Positions 34,884-42,789 of a stretch of 42,789 bases of DNA are shown here, one piece after another. Source of the stretch: Phycisphaerae bacterium (GTDB taxonomy: Bacteria; Planctomycetota; Phycisphaerae; UBA1845); contig JAJDDV010000010.1 of the NCBI GenBank assembly GCA_029260135.1, positions 1 to 42,789 of the forward strand. The letters run 5' to 3'. Under the pieces are notes generated by a model, which was not told the DNA's origin, did not search any database, and saw only the letters and a list, made by a program, of their open reading frames with translations. A program made the translations under genes and the position numbers. The first letter of the stretch is position 1, and each line of letters starts with the position of its first letter.

Positions 34884-35552
34884 ATGGCTGCTGAACCTCA
34901 ATCCGTGCCCCGAAACTTCTGGACGCTCGCAGGAAAACGCGCTTTCGACCTGCTGGCGGCCCTGGTCCTTCTTCTCCTGACCCTGCCGATCACGCTGACG
35001 GCCGCCCTGCTGATCAAGCTGACCAGTCGGGGACCGCTGTTCTTCGTCCAGGACCGGGGCGGGAGAGACGGCCAGGTGTTCCGCTTACCCAAATTCCGCA
35101 CGATGCGCGGGGATCGAAAGCCCGATCCCAAGGAGCTCGTTCCGCTCGACCATCCGGAAATCACAGCCGTCGGCCGCATCTTTCGCCGGATGAAAATCGA
35201 CGAACTCCCCCAGCTTTTTAGCGTGCTCTTCGGCGACATGTCGCTCGTGGGGCCGCGTCCGACGCTGCCGGATCAAGTGGCCGCGTATGATGACTTCCGA
35301 CGCCAGCGATTGCTCGTTCGTCCCGGTATTACGGGGCTGGCACAGGTGAACAGTAACGCGTCGGCCACCTGGGAGCAGCGGATTCTCTTCGACATCGCGT
35401 ACGTGCGTCGCTGCGGACTGCTGATGGACGTGGGAATCCTGCTCCGAACGGGATGGGTGGTGCTGGCTGGTGAAGCGCGAACGTCGCGGGCGTTTCGCAC
35501 GACGCGCTACGCGCAGTATGTGACGCCGCCGGAAGACTATCCAGTCGAATAA
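34884..35552 (+). CDS. Undecaprenyl-phosphate sugar-1-phosphate transferase (bacterial sugar transferase family)
   Basis: The protein has 222 residues. It has one N-terminal membrane helix (FDLLAALVLLLLTLPITLTA) and the catalytic core of the PglC/WcaJ/WbaP family: GPLFFVQDRGGRDGQVFRLP, KFRTMRGD, MKIDELPQLFSVLFGDMSLV with GPRP, and VRPGITGLAQVN. The enzyme transfers a sugar phosphate from a nucleotide sugar to undecaprenyl phosphate and so starts a repeat unit of exopolysaccharide or O-antigen. The short form without extra N-terminal helices is the PglC type. The sugar cannot be predicted. Confidence 0.92.
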   Translation: MAAEPQSVPRNFWTLAGKRAFDLLAALVLLLLTLPITLTAALLIKLTSRGPLFFVQDRGGRDGQVFRLPKFRTMRGDRKPDPKELVPLDHPEITAVGRIFRRMKIDELPQLFSVLFGDMSLVGPRPTLPDQVAAYDDFRRQRLLVRPGITGLAQVNSNASATWEQRILFDIAYVRRCGLLMDVGILLRTGWVVLAGEARTSRAFRTTRYAQYVTPPEDYPVE

Positions 35553-35972
35553 AAGAACGAAGACTGCAAAATCGGGGGTGGGGTGGTCTGCCATTGGTGT
35601 CATTGAGTATGACACTGATGGTCAGGAATTGCGCCGGCAGTGACATGCTGTGTGACACTCTCGGTCAGTTGCGGGTTGCAGGGATTTTCACCCTCCGCCG
35701 ATAGATCAGCGGCGCGGTCAGCGGGGAGCTGTGGTAGGTCGGGGCGGATTCCTGTGTCACCAGGGTCCGGGCAGATCTGACGTTCCCAACCGTATTTCAG
35801 CCGCTTCATCGGGTCGCGTTGCGCGCGATCGACGGCAGGCGGCTGGGGTGGTCTCGCCGGGCCGGCGGGACGACCTACCCCCCCCCTCGCGCCGCTCTTG
35901 TCCAATCAGGACAGACGGTCGGGTCAGCAGCCGTCTTCGGCTGCGCATATTGCTCATTCAAGGGAGCCAATC
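35553..35972. other. 420-base gap with an imperfect inverted repeat
   Basis: No gene is visible. An inverted repeat spans 35591-35621: CCATTGGTGTCAT and ATGACACTGATGG arms with two mismatches and a 5-base TGAGT loop. The TTGGTGYCA start resembles the TTGGTGCCA palindromes at 40061-40080 and 42765-42772, so it may be a diverged member of that repeat family. The end of the gap holds AAGGGAG, the ribosome site of the next gene. Confidence 0.55.
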
Positions 35973-36860
35973 TTGAGTATCAGCCTGTCTACCGTGATGG
36001 AAGAAGATGTACCGGATGCCGTCAACCTCAGCGACGACGCCGTCCGAACGGCGCTCTGGCTGCACGACGAGGGGTATTGTGTTCTTCCCCGCTGTGCCGG
36101 TCAGGATCCAGCGCGACTGTGGCGCCGTCATCAAGAGCAGAGACCCCGACGCGGTGCCTTGATGTCGTGGCTGACGCAGCGACGGCGTACGGGAATCGGC
36201 GTGGTCGTCGGTCCGGTGTCGAATCTCTGTGTGCTTGATATCGATCACTATCACGCGATTGCGCTCCTGCGTGACGTGTTGAATGGCGGCCATTGGAACG
36301 AGATTCCGTGGTACAAGACTTCGCGGGGGCTTCAGTTGTGGTTTTGCTATCCAGTCTCTGAAGTCCGCTGTGATGTTTTGCGCCGCAACGGTGTTGAGCT
36401 TCTGGTGCGCGGGCGATTCTGTGAGTGTCCGCCGATGTCGTCTTCCCAGAGCTTCCACGGTCCCCTTCGGGCGGCGCATCTGTTGCCCAGGGTGCCGGAT
36501 GCACTGATCCACTGGTTTCATACGGGACGGCTGAAGGGACCTGGAGCCGGCGGAAGCGTTGGGGATGTGGCTGCGTACTACTGGTCTTTGCCGCGAGCGC
36601 CGATCCCCACAGGCCAGCGAAATCGCACGCTGTTTCGCGTGGCATATCACTTCCTTTCGGACACGGACAATCCGTATCGGGTGATCGCGGAACTCGTTCG
36701 TCGCGCGACCCGCATCGACGGTTTGAGCGAGGAAGAGGCGATTGCGTGCTGTGACGACGCACTGCAATGCATACGCCGGGGCCGCGGCCCCTCCCGATCG
36801 ACGTTGTCGATGTTCGAGGCGGACCGGATCGGGCGTAGTGCCACGGCGTGCTCGCGGTGA
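35973..36860 (+). CDS. Degenerate primase-polymerase (archaeo-eukaryotic primase superfamily)
   Basis: The protein has 295 residues from TTG 35973, chosen because AAGGGAG lies six bases upstream. The N-terminal half follows the bifunctional primase/polymerase (Prim-Pol) pattern: GIGVVVGPVSNLCVLDIDHY with the DxD metal motif, WYKTSRGLQLWF at motif II, and NGVELLVRGRFCECPPMS at motif III. A PriCT-like helical end follows (PIPTGQRNRTLFRVAYHFLS, VIAELVRRATRIDGLSEEEA). Motif II normally has GxH, but here the His is Gln, and the third acidic residue appears as Glu. No helicase domain or phage neighbour is present. It is probably a remnant or a repurposed primase inserted in a polysaccharide locus. 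Confidence 0.75.
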   Translation: MSISLSTVMEEDVPDAVNLSDDAVRTALWLHDEGYCVLPRCAGQDPARLWRRHQEQRPRRGALMSWLTQRRRTGIGVVVGPVSNLCVLDIDHYHAIALLRDVLNGGHWNEIPWYKTSRGLQLWFCYPVSEVRCDVLRRNGVELLVRGRFCECPPMSSSQSFHGPLRAAHLLPRVPDALIHWFHTGRLKGPGAGGSVGDVAAYYWSLPRAPIPTGQRNRTLFRVAYHFLSDTDNPYRVIAELVRRATRIDGLSEEEAIACCDDALQCIRRGRGPSRSTLSMFEADRIGRSATACSR

Positions 36861-37302
36861 CGGCGGGTGACAGGCCCGCGACTTCGAATGGGGCAGGGCA
36901 CCAGAGGTCGGCCCGGTCAGCGGTTCGCACCGGCGGGCGAGCCGCCCGTCGCACGCGGCGCGGGGCGATGGCAATCGGTATCCACAGTGCTCAGGCGCCT
37001 TGGCGCGGGGCCAGTATGAAGGTGGGTGGTACCCGCCCTGCTTCTGGGCCAGGCAGCCCCGTTCGCGAATCTCCCCCAAGTAGAGATTGACTGAGAACGG
37101 AAAGACTCCAGTACGATCGAGCGACGGGTCTCGTTCCGCGCGATTCGCTGCAAACACCCGGCGAGGATGGCCGGCGGCGAGCGGTTGTGCAGTGGGTGAT
37201 AGCTAGAGTGTCGTTCGTGTATGTCCGATATTCCAGGGTCGAACCGGGGGGATATCGGACTTTCCCCGCGCTCGGTTGGTCTTGTGAGAGGTCCGCGCTG
37301 CC
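36861..37302. other. 440-base gap with REP-like element and long hairpin
   Basis: No credible gene was found. A diverged REP-like palindrome (GGTGGGTGGTACCCGCCCTGC) is at 37021-37041. A perfect 9-base inverted repeat, GTCCGATAT (37223-37231) and ATATCGGAC (37252-37260), encloses a 20-base GC-rich loop about 40 bases before the MBOAT start. Confidence 0.6.
37223..37260 (+). promoter_or_regulatory. Hairpin upstream of the MBOAT gene
   Basis: The arms GTCCGATAT / ATATCGGAC pair perfectly around a 20-base loop. The sequence after it (TTTCCCC) is too short a T-run for a strong intrinsic terminator. It could be an operator, a 5' leader structure or a weak terminator after the primase-like gene. 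Confidence 0.45.
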
Positions 37303-38748
37303 TTGTTGTTTAACTCTACAGCCTTCTTGATCTTCCTGCCGTTTGTGTGGGTGTGCTACCACAGTATCCGTGGCACGACCGGGCGGACGTATCTTCTCCT
37401 GGCTGCGAGCTACGTGTTCTACATGTGGTGGCGTGTTGACTACGCGCTTCTTCTGCTCCTCTCGACGACGGTCGACTACTTCGCGGGTCTTCTGATCGGT
37501 CGGACGTCACGGCGTGGCGTTCGGCGATTGGCGTTGGGATCGAGTCTCGTCGTCAATCTGGGTCTTCTGGTGGCGTTCAAGTACTGGGACTTCTTCGCTG
37601 GGGAGCTGGTTTCGCTGGGTCGCTTGATGGATCCGGCGTTCGAGATTCCGGTGCTGGACGCGGTCCTTCCGCTCGGCATTTCGTTCTTCACGTTTCAGAC
37701 GATGAGCTACACGATCGAAGTGTTCCGCGGGAAGGTCGCCCCGGAGCGCAGTCCGGTTCGGTTTGCGCTCTACGTCTCGTTCTTTCCACAGCTGGTGGCG
37801 GGGCCGATCGAACGGCCGGGTCGCCTTCTGCCCCAGATTCGCAGCCCCAAGTGCGTCGATCCCTCCGATTTGACGTCAGGTCTTCGGTTGATGATGTGGG
37901 GGATGTTCAAGAAGGTCGTGGTGGCGGACCGTTTGGCGATCTATGTCGATCTGGTCTATGGCGACCCGTCGACGCACACGAGTGCCCAACTGCTTCTGGC
38001 CACGGCGTTCTTTGCGGTTCAGATCTACTGCGACTTTTCGGGATACACGGACATCGCGATCGGTTGCGCTCGGACGCTGGGCTTTGATTTGATGAAGAAC
38101 TTCTCGCGTCCGTATCTGGCGTGGTCGCCGACGGAGTTCTGGCGTCGCTGGCACATTTCGCTGTCGACGTGGTTTCGAGACTACGTGTACATTCCGCTTG
38201 GAGGCTCGCGAAAGGGACCTGCTCGCAACGTAGCGTGCCTGCTGGTGACGTTTCTGGTCAGCGGGTTGTGGCACGGTGCGAACTGGACATTCGTTGTGTG
38301 GGGTGCGGTCCACGGATTGTTCGTGCTCGCGGAGCGTTTGATCTGTCGTGTCTTCGGTTTTTCCGGCGGCGCGGGCCGGCCTTCGCTGCCCGGTCGCGCG
38401 GCAGGGACCCTGGTTACGCTTCCTTGCGTCGTGCTGGCATGGGTCTTCTTCCGGGCAAATTCGATCGACGACTCGCTGGTTGTGCTGACGGGGTTCTTCT
38501 CCAGCTTCACGCTGGAGGGGATCTCGTGTGGGCTTTACGCCAACCACCTTCTGTTGTCACTGGCCCTTGTGGCTGTGGTTGTCGGTTACGACATTTGTGA
38601 AGAGTGGAAGGTCACCGGTGACACCCGCTCGGTGTGGGACGTACTCCCGACGCCGGTGCGATGGTGCGGGTATTGGTCCCTGGCGACGTGCGCGTTGTTG
38701 CTGGGACAATTGACGGGTCCCCGGGAGTTCATCTATTTCCAGTTCTGA
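37303..38748 (+). CDS. MBOAT-family O-acyltransferase (AlgI-like)
   Basis: The protein has 481 residues with about 11 membrane helices. It starts with the AlgI-like MLFNSTAFLIFLPFVWVCYH and has the family core PLGISFFTFQTMSYTIEVFR, FPQLVAGPIERPGRLLPQI, YCDFSGYTDIAIG, FWRRWHISLSTWFRDYVYIP and the catalytic His region VSGLWHGANWTFVVWGAVHG. These proteins move acyl groups, usually acetyl, across the inner membrane to a periplasmic partner that modifies a polysaccharide such as alginate. The next gene encodes such a partner. The start is a TTG (TTG TTG tandem), with GAGAGG somewhat far upstream. Confidence 0.94.
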   Translation: MLFNSTAFLIFLPFVWVCYHSIRGTTGRTYLLLAASYVFYMWWRVDYALLLLLSTTVDYFAGLLIGRTSRRGVRRLALGSSLVVNLGLLVAFKYWDFFAGELVSLGRLMDPAFEIPVLDAVLPLGISFFTFQTMSYTIEVFRGKVAPERSPVRFALYVSFFPQLVAGPIERPGRLLPQIRSPKCVDPSDLTSGLRLMMWGMFKKVVVADRLAIYVDLVYGDPSTHTSAQLLLATAFFAVQIYCDFSGYTDIAIGCARTLGFDLMKNFSRPYLAWSPTEFWRRWHISLSTWFRDYVYIPLGGSRKGPARNVACLLVTFLVSGLWHGANWTFVVWGAVHGLFVLAERLICRVFGFSGGAGRPSLPGRAAGTLVTLPCVVLAWVFFRANSIDDSLVVLTGFFSSFTLEGISCGLYANHLLLSLALVAVVVGYDICEEWKVTGDTRSVWDVLPTPVRWCGYWSLATCALLLGQLTGPREFIYFQF

Positions 38749-38751
38749 CGG

Positions 38752-40026
38752 ATGCGTCAAGGCAGGTTCTCTATGAGTTCTGCATCGGTCACGGCTTCCT
38801 GCGTCAAGCCCGACGGGTATGCGCATCGTGAAGCGGCGGTTGCGGAACAGGCCCCACCCTCGGATTCACGGAATACACCGGTGAGCGCGTGCGGAATGAA
38901 GGAGGACGGGCTCGTGGTATATGCGGCTGTGTTGCGTCGGCTGGTTCTGTTTGTCGTCGGACTGGTGGTCATTTTTTCGGTGCTGGAACTGGGGTTCGTC
39001 TTGTTCGAGGCGTCTGAGCACCGGAGGATGGCGCATCCCTATCGCGTACCGACACCGTACGTCGAGTTCTATCAAGCGCCGGACTACGTGGCCGGCGGAA
39101 TCTCCACGAACGGCGAGGGTTTTCGTTATGGCCCCCTTCCGCTCGAGAAACCTGAGAACGAGATCCGTGTCTTCTTTCTGAGCACCAGTGTCGGGTTCCG
39201 GGGGAAGACGAACGAGACAACGATTTCCGGGCTGATGGAATCCCGGATCGGCGACCTGACGGGCGAGGGCGATCCCCGTGTGCGTGTGGTCAACGCCAGC
39301 GGTGTGTCGTTCGGTTCAACACAGTCTCTGGTGTTGCTGGTGACGCGTCTATTGGACTACTCGCCCGACCTGATCGTCGTCTTCCAGGGAACGGAGAGCC
39401 TGCTCACGCCCGCGATGTATGAGGGTCGTCCTGGATATCCGTTCAATTTCTCGGTGCGTGAATCGCAGCACGAACATCTAATGGACCCGGTGGCGAGCCC
39501 GAACCCGCTCCTGGCGCTGTTGATGCGTACGCGAACGATGCGTCACTTCCACGCCGATCTACTGCGCGAGGACGTTCAGGAGAAGCTTTCGGAACTCAAC
39601 ACGCTGATCACGCTGGATGAGCTGTCGGATTATGACCCGTACATCGATGTGGTGGTCGAGGACGTGCGGAAGATGTCGCAGATCGCGTCCAGCTTCGCAT
39701 GTCGCACGGTAACGGCTGTTCCGCCGATTCGGGCGTCGGGCCTGCTGGCGAACGCCGATGCACGGCTCCGCCAGCGCCTGCGCGTCGCGCTCGAGCGCGA
39801 CTTCGAACACGACGCGATGTATGTGGAAGCCTCCGAATTCGGCGTTGAGATCACACGGCGCCAGTTGTGGGCATCGGATCGCGTTCACTGGCGGTATGAG
39901 GCCAACGAGCTCTTTGCCGACCAGTTCGTGCGCGCGCTCGTCGAGCGGGGATGGTTGGGGGGTATCGGTGAGCCCGTTGCGTTAGAGGATCGAGCGACGC
40001 CGATGTCGGTCGTGACGAGAGACTGA
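38752..40026 (+). CDS. SGNH/GDSL-type membrane-anchored acyl transferase or esterase
   Basis: The protein has up to 424 residues. ATG 38773 (MSSASV) has AAGGCAGG upstream and may be the true start. One membrane helix lies at about 60-86 (LVLFVVGLVVIFSVLELGFV). The periplasmic domain follows the SGNH pattern: NGEGFRYGPLPLEKP, the Ser block VFFLSTSVGFRGK (Ser146 in place of GDS), VRVVNASGVSFGSTQSL, SPDLIVVFQGTESL, and a C-terminal DRVH (Asp376, His379) forming the usual DxxH dyad. It lies three bases after the MBOAT gene and probably completes O-acylation of a polysaccharide, in the way AlgJ/AlgX works with AlgI. Confidence 0.85.
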   Translation: MRQGRFSMSSASVTASCVKPDGYAHREAAVAEQAPPSDSRNTPVSACGMKEDGLVVYAAVLRRLVLFVVGLVVIFSVLELGFVLFEASEHRRMAHPYRVPTPYVEFYQAPDYVAGGISTNGEGFRYGPLPLEKPENEIRVFFLSTSVGFRGKTNETTISGLMESRIGDLTGEGDPRVRVVNASGVSFGSTQSLVLLVTRLLDYSPDLIVVFQGTESLLTPAMYEGRPGYPFNFSVRESQHEHLMDPVASPNPLLALLMRTRTMRHFHADLLREDVQEKLSELNTLITLDELSDYDPYIDVVVEDVRKMSQIASSFACRTVTAVPPIRASGLLANADARLRQRLRVALERDFEHDAMYVEASEFGVEITRRQLWASDRVHWRYEANELFADQFVRALVERGWLGGIGEPVALEDRATPMSVVTRD

Positions 40027-40032
40027 GGGTAA

Positions 40033-40236
40033 AAGGTGCATCAAGATGCACCCTACGCGTTGGTGCCATTTTGGTGGCACGCGATGCCGCATCACCCCCC
40101 TGAATCCCCCCTTGGTAAGGGGGGAGCGGTCCGCACAGCGGACACTACTGGCCGGCCATGGAACGAAGCGTTGATGCCACGATTGTGGCACTCGGTCCGT
40201 CCCCCACCCTTGCTTCGCAAGAATGGGGCACCCGGC
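40033..40236. repeat. Array of palindromic modules, left of the IPTL-CTERM gene
   Basis: Modules in order: Y, GGTGCAT-CAAG-ATGCACC plus CTAC (40035-40056); Z, GTGCCA-N6-TGGCAC (40063-40080); X, CCCCCC-TTGGTAA-GGGGGG (40106-40124), preceded by ACCCCCCTGAAT; then GTCCGC-ACA-GCGGAC (40129-40143), TGCCAC-GATT-GTGGCA (40175-40190), and a hairpin of the RHS-insert family, starting CCCCCACC with loop GCTTCGC (40201-40236). The region has no gene. Strong hairpins here may also stop transcription from both sides, since the flanking genes converge. Confidence 0.8.
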
Positions 40237-40279
40237 CAGGGCACCGGGCGGGGTCGCGTCTCTGGTCATGGCGGATTCC

Positions 40280-42640
40280 TTATGCATGGCTCGCCTCGCG
40301 GCGGGAAAAGTAAACCTTCGCGGTGATGAGCAGCAGCAACGTCAGCCCAACCAACCCCCACGCCGAAACGGTCGGGATCGGCTGGGAGTGGCACAACTCA
40401 CGATCCTCGTCGCAGTAGGCCGAGCCGCAAGGCGGCGAAGCCCACTGGCAGCCGAGGGCCGGGTCGCAGGATTCAAGGCCGTTGCACCAGACGGCGTCAT
40501 CGCAGATCGCGTCGTTCGGCGTGCTCAGGCCGCAGGTCTGTGTTGATTCATCGCAGTCGTCGTCGGTGCAGGTTACGCCGTCGTCGCAGGGCGCGCGGGC
40601 GGATTGACACCCGCCGAGTGGATCGCAGACTTCCTGGCCGTTACACCAGACGGCGTCGTCGCAGATCGCGTCATCAGGGAGGTTTTCGCAATGGCCCTGC
40701 GGATAGACGGGTCCCCATCCGTCTTCGATGCATGAATCGATGGTGCAGGCGAGGTTGTCGTCACAATCCGGCGGCTCGGCGCTTTCGCACAGACAGGCGT
40801 TGCAGATCTCGGTCCCGCTACACCAGGAATCGTCCTGACAGTGTGAATCATCGATGCAGTCACAGCACGGTTCGGCGCACGATTTGTCTGGATCCCAAAC
40901 GACCGGCTGCGTGCCCATCGTCTGACACTGTTCCTCGGTGACGTTGTCCCAGCACTCGCCGGCGCCTGTGAGGTTTGTGCAGCAGCGGCCGACCGGTACC
41001 GTGATTCTGGCGGGTATGAGGCCGAGCAACGGGATCAGATTGCCGTGATGGTCCTTCATGACGCTTTTGGGCCTGGGCTTGAATCCGACCGTAAAGGTAC
41101 CTCTGGCGTCGGCGGAAACATCCAGACGAAGCGTACCGCAGTACTGTGGAACAAACGGGCTCGGCGGGGGTATGCCGGCGCCGTTCGAATCTACACTCGC
41201 GTAGCGGTAGTCCAGCGTACGCAGGTCGACGGCGGGTAGGTCGCCGCCGGCTGTCGAGAGAATGTAGTCGATTCTTCCAGTAAAGATGAAGCCGGGCTCG
41301 CAGTATCCCGGGTGTCCGGGGAAATTACACTTCGAACCACCGCATCGGTCAATCGGAAACAGGGGGCAATCAGAGTCAGTCGAACATGCCTCCCCCGTAA
41401 TCTCGCAAATTCCACCGTACGCTTGAATGCAGTCGTCTCCAGTGGTGCAGGGTATCAGTGTGGGTGTCACGAATCCACCGAAGTCACTGGTGTAGCCGGA
41501 GGAATCAAGGTCGGCCTCCCAACCACGGAGAAGAGTGCCGGTGCCTTGCGGATCCCAGTTGCCTCCGTAGATTTCCAGTTCAATCTGGTCGCCGCCGCGG
41601 GCGATGATCTCGCCACCCTCGCCACCGACGGGAACGAGCGAGAAGCTCACTACGGCAGGGGCGTTTATGGACGCCGTGAAGTTCGAGCAGAATCCGTCGC
41701 CCCCATGCGAATCGCAACGCGAACCCGTGATGATGAACGCGTCGGGTGTTTCGGCGTCATCGTCCTGACAGAAGCCGTGACAACCGTCGCTCCCGTCAGC
41801 GCACGTACCGATGTCGCCCGCACAGGGAACGCCACGGTCGACGTCGCATGCTGCGCCGTCTGCGCAGCAGACGCCGAAGCCGGTGTCATCGATCTGCGAA
41901 ATCACCAGGTCGCCGGAGGGAGCATGGTTGCCGATCCTTGCATGATCGTAGGCGATGTCCCAGCCCAGCCGACAGGGCGAGGGGTTTACGCCGGTTTCGG
42001 CGCCCGAGATGATCATCCAAACGGTACTATTGGGTGCAGTAACGCCTTTGGGTAGAAGCGCCTTCGTCGTGAAGATGGTTCCAGCGGGAATGTCGACAAA
42101 GTCAGCCTCGGTGCCGGCGATCGGGGTGTTACTGAAACCGGTCGTATCAAACGATGAGAACGGGTCGCCATCCCAGAGTTCCATGTGGAAGTCGGCCAAG
42201 CCGGGTTGGGCGTCGGCGGAACTGCGGAAGAACTTTCCGCTGTAAGAGCTGATCTCATGGAATGCGGGTATGTAGCCGTTTCCCAGGCCGCAGTTGTCGC
42301 CGAGCATGGCGCCGGGGAAGAGCAGTCCGGTCGATGGAGTGAAGTTCAGGAAGACGCTGTAGCTCAACGGTTCGGCGTCGATGACCTGATAGATGTAGGC
42401 TTCGTCGGTGACGTTCGCCACGCGGCCTGCTCGGTGCGATTGGATGCTATAGATCGTCTGGACTTCGTCGGAGTTCGGAAAGCCCCGATCGACGTTAACG
42501 GCGTTGGTGACCTCGCCCGTGAAGTAGTCGCGGACGACGGTGTCGGGCTGCTGGGCGATGGCGGCGGAGCAGAGGAGAAGGTACATCACTCCCCTGAATC
42601 CCCCCTTGGTAACGGGGGAGCGACTGGGCACAAGGTGCAT
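40280..42640 (-). CDS. Cys-rich secreted protein with IPTL-CTERM sorting signal
   Basis: The protein has about 786 residues from ATG 42640; GTG 42589 or ATG 42586 are other starts. The likely export signal is GGFRGVMYLLLCSAAIAQQ, whose charged start is encoded by repeat DNA. Residues to about 600 form large beta-type domains with scattered Cys clusters (FGVCCADGAACDVDRGVPCA). The last 200 residues are very Cys-rich, with two copies of DDAVWCNGxExCDPxxGC. The C-terminus is IPTVSAWGLVGLTLLLLITA followed by KVYFSRR, an IPTL-CTERM signal (motif IPTLSEWG, membrane helix, basic end). Such signals suggest cell-surface anchoring. Function is unknown. The Cys modules resemble those in secreted proteins of planctomycetes and myxobacteria. 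Confidence 0.82.
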   Translation of the reverse strand: MHLVPSRSPVTKGGFRGVMYLLLCSAAIAQQPDTVVRDYFTGEVTNAVNVDRGFPNSDEVQTIYSIQSHRAGRVANVTDEAYIYQVIDAEPLSYSVFLNFTPSTGLLFPGAMLGDNCGLGNGYIPAFHEISSYSGKFFRSSADAQPGLADFHMELWDGDPFSSFDTTGFSNTPIAGTEADFVDIPAGTIFTTKALLPKGVTAPNSTVWMIISGAETGVNPSPCRLGWDIAYDHARIGNHAPSGDLVISQIDDTGFGVCCADGAACDVDRGVPCAGDIGTCADGSDGCHGFCQDDDAETPDAFIITGSRCDSHGGDGFCSNFTASINAPAVVSFSLVPVGGEGGEIIARGGDQIELEIYGGNWDPQGTGTLLRGWEADLDSSGYTSDFGGFVTPTLIPCTTGDDCIQAYGGICEITGEACSTDSDCPLFPIDRCGGSKCNFPGHPGYCEPGFIFTGRIDYILSTAGGDLPAVDLRTLDYRYASVDSNGAGIPPPSPFVPQYCGTLRLDVSADARGTFTVGFKPRPKSVMKDHHGNLIPLLGLIPARITVPVGRCCTNLTGAGECWDNVTEEQCQTMGTQPVVWDPDKSCAEPCCDCIDDSHCQDDSWCSGTEICNACLCESAEPPDCDDNLACTIDSCIEDGWGPVYPQGHCENLPDDAICDDAVWCNGQEVCDPLGGCQSARAPCDDGVTCTDDDCDESTQTCGLSTPNDAICDDAVWCNGLESCDPALGCQWASPPCGSAYCDEDRELCHSQPIPTVSAWGLVGLTLLLLITAKVYFSRREASHA

Positions 42641-42789
42641 CAAGATGCACCCTACGCGGTGGTGCCACCTCGATGGCACGTACTGTCGCGTCACCCCCCT
42701 GAATCCCCCCGTGGTAAGGGGGGAGCGACAGGCCAGAATGTGCATCAATAGGCACGTTACACGTTGGTGCCAATTGGTGAGCGGCGAGC
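42590..42789. repeat. Array of palindromic modules at the 5' end of the IPTL-CTERM gene
   Basis: Modules in order: X (42600-42618), Y (42634-42655), Z (42662-42679), X (42705-42723), a diverged Y (42740-42760) and a partial Z (42767-42780), giving X-Y-Z-X-Y'-Z'. Orientation is the same as in the array at 40033-40236, so the two arrays are direct repeats around one gene. The array continues into the coding frame: the ATG at 42640 is part of module Y, and module X encodes SPVTKGGFRG of the N-terminus. Confidence 0.8.

Noticed and set aside
33323..34894. 523-codon plus frame opposite the HEAT-repeat gene
   Set aside because: It is Arg-rich with no motif. The minus frame has a signal peptide and helical repeats.
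35958..37157. 399-codon minus frame opposite the primase-like gene
   Set aside because: It is low-complexity, Arg/Pro/Ser-rich and without motifs. The plus frame has primase motifs and a good ribosome site.
40033..40236. CRISPR array
   Set aside because: The repeats are different short palindromes in irregular order with no equal spacers and no cas genes.

Overview
The window looks like a chromosomal segment of a GC-rich Planctomycetota bacterium, perhaps of the Phycisphaerae or a nearby class. This is an inference from gene content: a type II secretion (T2S)-like operon with greatly enlarged secretin-type proteins, PEP-CTERM and IPTL-CTERM C-terminal sorting signals, prepilins processed after Ala (A/FTLxE), Cys-rich secreted proteins with repeated 'CNG-CDP' modules, and many short palindromic repeats. 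No rRNA, tRNA, CRISPR array or phage structural gene was seen.

Layout. (1) 1-4171, minus strand: a tandem array of RHS-core fragments. Two complete orphan units each consist of an RHS core tail with a variable C-terminal toxin, followed by a 4-base-overlapping putative immunity gene. A third unit runs off the left edge. Two units carry the same hairpin repeat inside the core, which cuts the reading frame. (2) 4825-6213, plus: an OFA-type MFS transporter. (3) 6259-31332, minus: a long, mostly gap-free series reading right to left: PEP-CTERM protein, cmk, gspF, G, H, I, J, K, L (PilM-PilN type), a GspM-like protein with PKD repeats and a possible GspC-like region, a protein of about 2546 residues built from about 24 secretin N1-like repeats with no secretin barrel, a secretin with about 12 such repeats, a lipoprotein, and ygfZ. 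No GspE ATPase, separate GspC or prepilin peptidase is present. (4) 31418-34744, minus: an FkbM methyltransferase, an exported HEAT-repeat protein with a receiver-like insert, and a small lipoprotein. (5) 34884-40026, plus: a polysaccharide locus with a sugar-phosphate transferase, an MBOAT acyltransferase and an SGNH-type partner, interrupted by a degenerate primase-polymerase gene. (6) 40033-42789: a Cys-rich IPTL-CTERM protein (minus) bracketed by direct arrays of the same palindromic modules. One of these arrays forms the 5' end of the gene.

How the genes fit together. The pseudopilins, GspF, GspL and GspM-like protein would form the inner-membrane and pseudopilus part of a T2S-like machine, and the secretin its outer-membrane channel. 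The giant N-repeat protein sits between gspM and gspD, so it is probably a periplasmic scaffold or channel extension. That pairing is the strongest candidate here for an undescribed system. The polysaccharide genes probably make and O-acylate a surface glycan. The RHS cassettes look like a local store of toxin/immunity tips that recombination could exchange.
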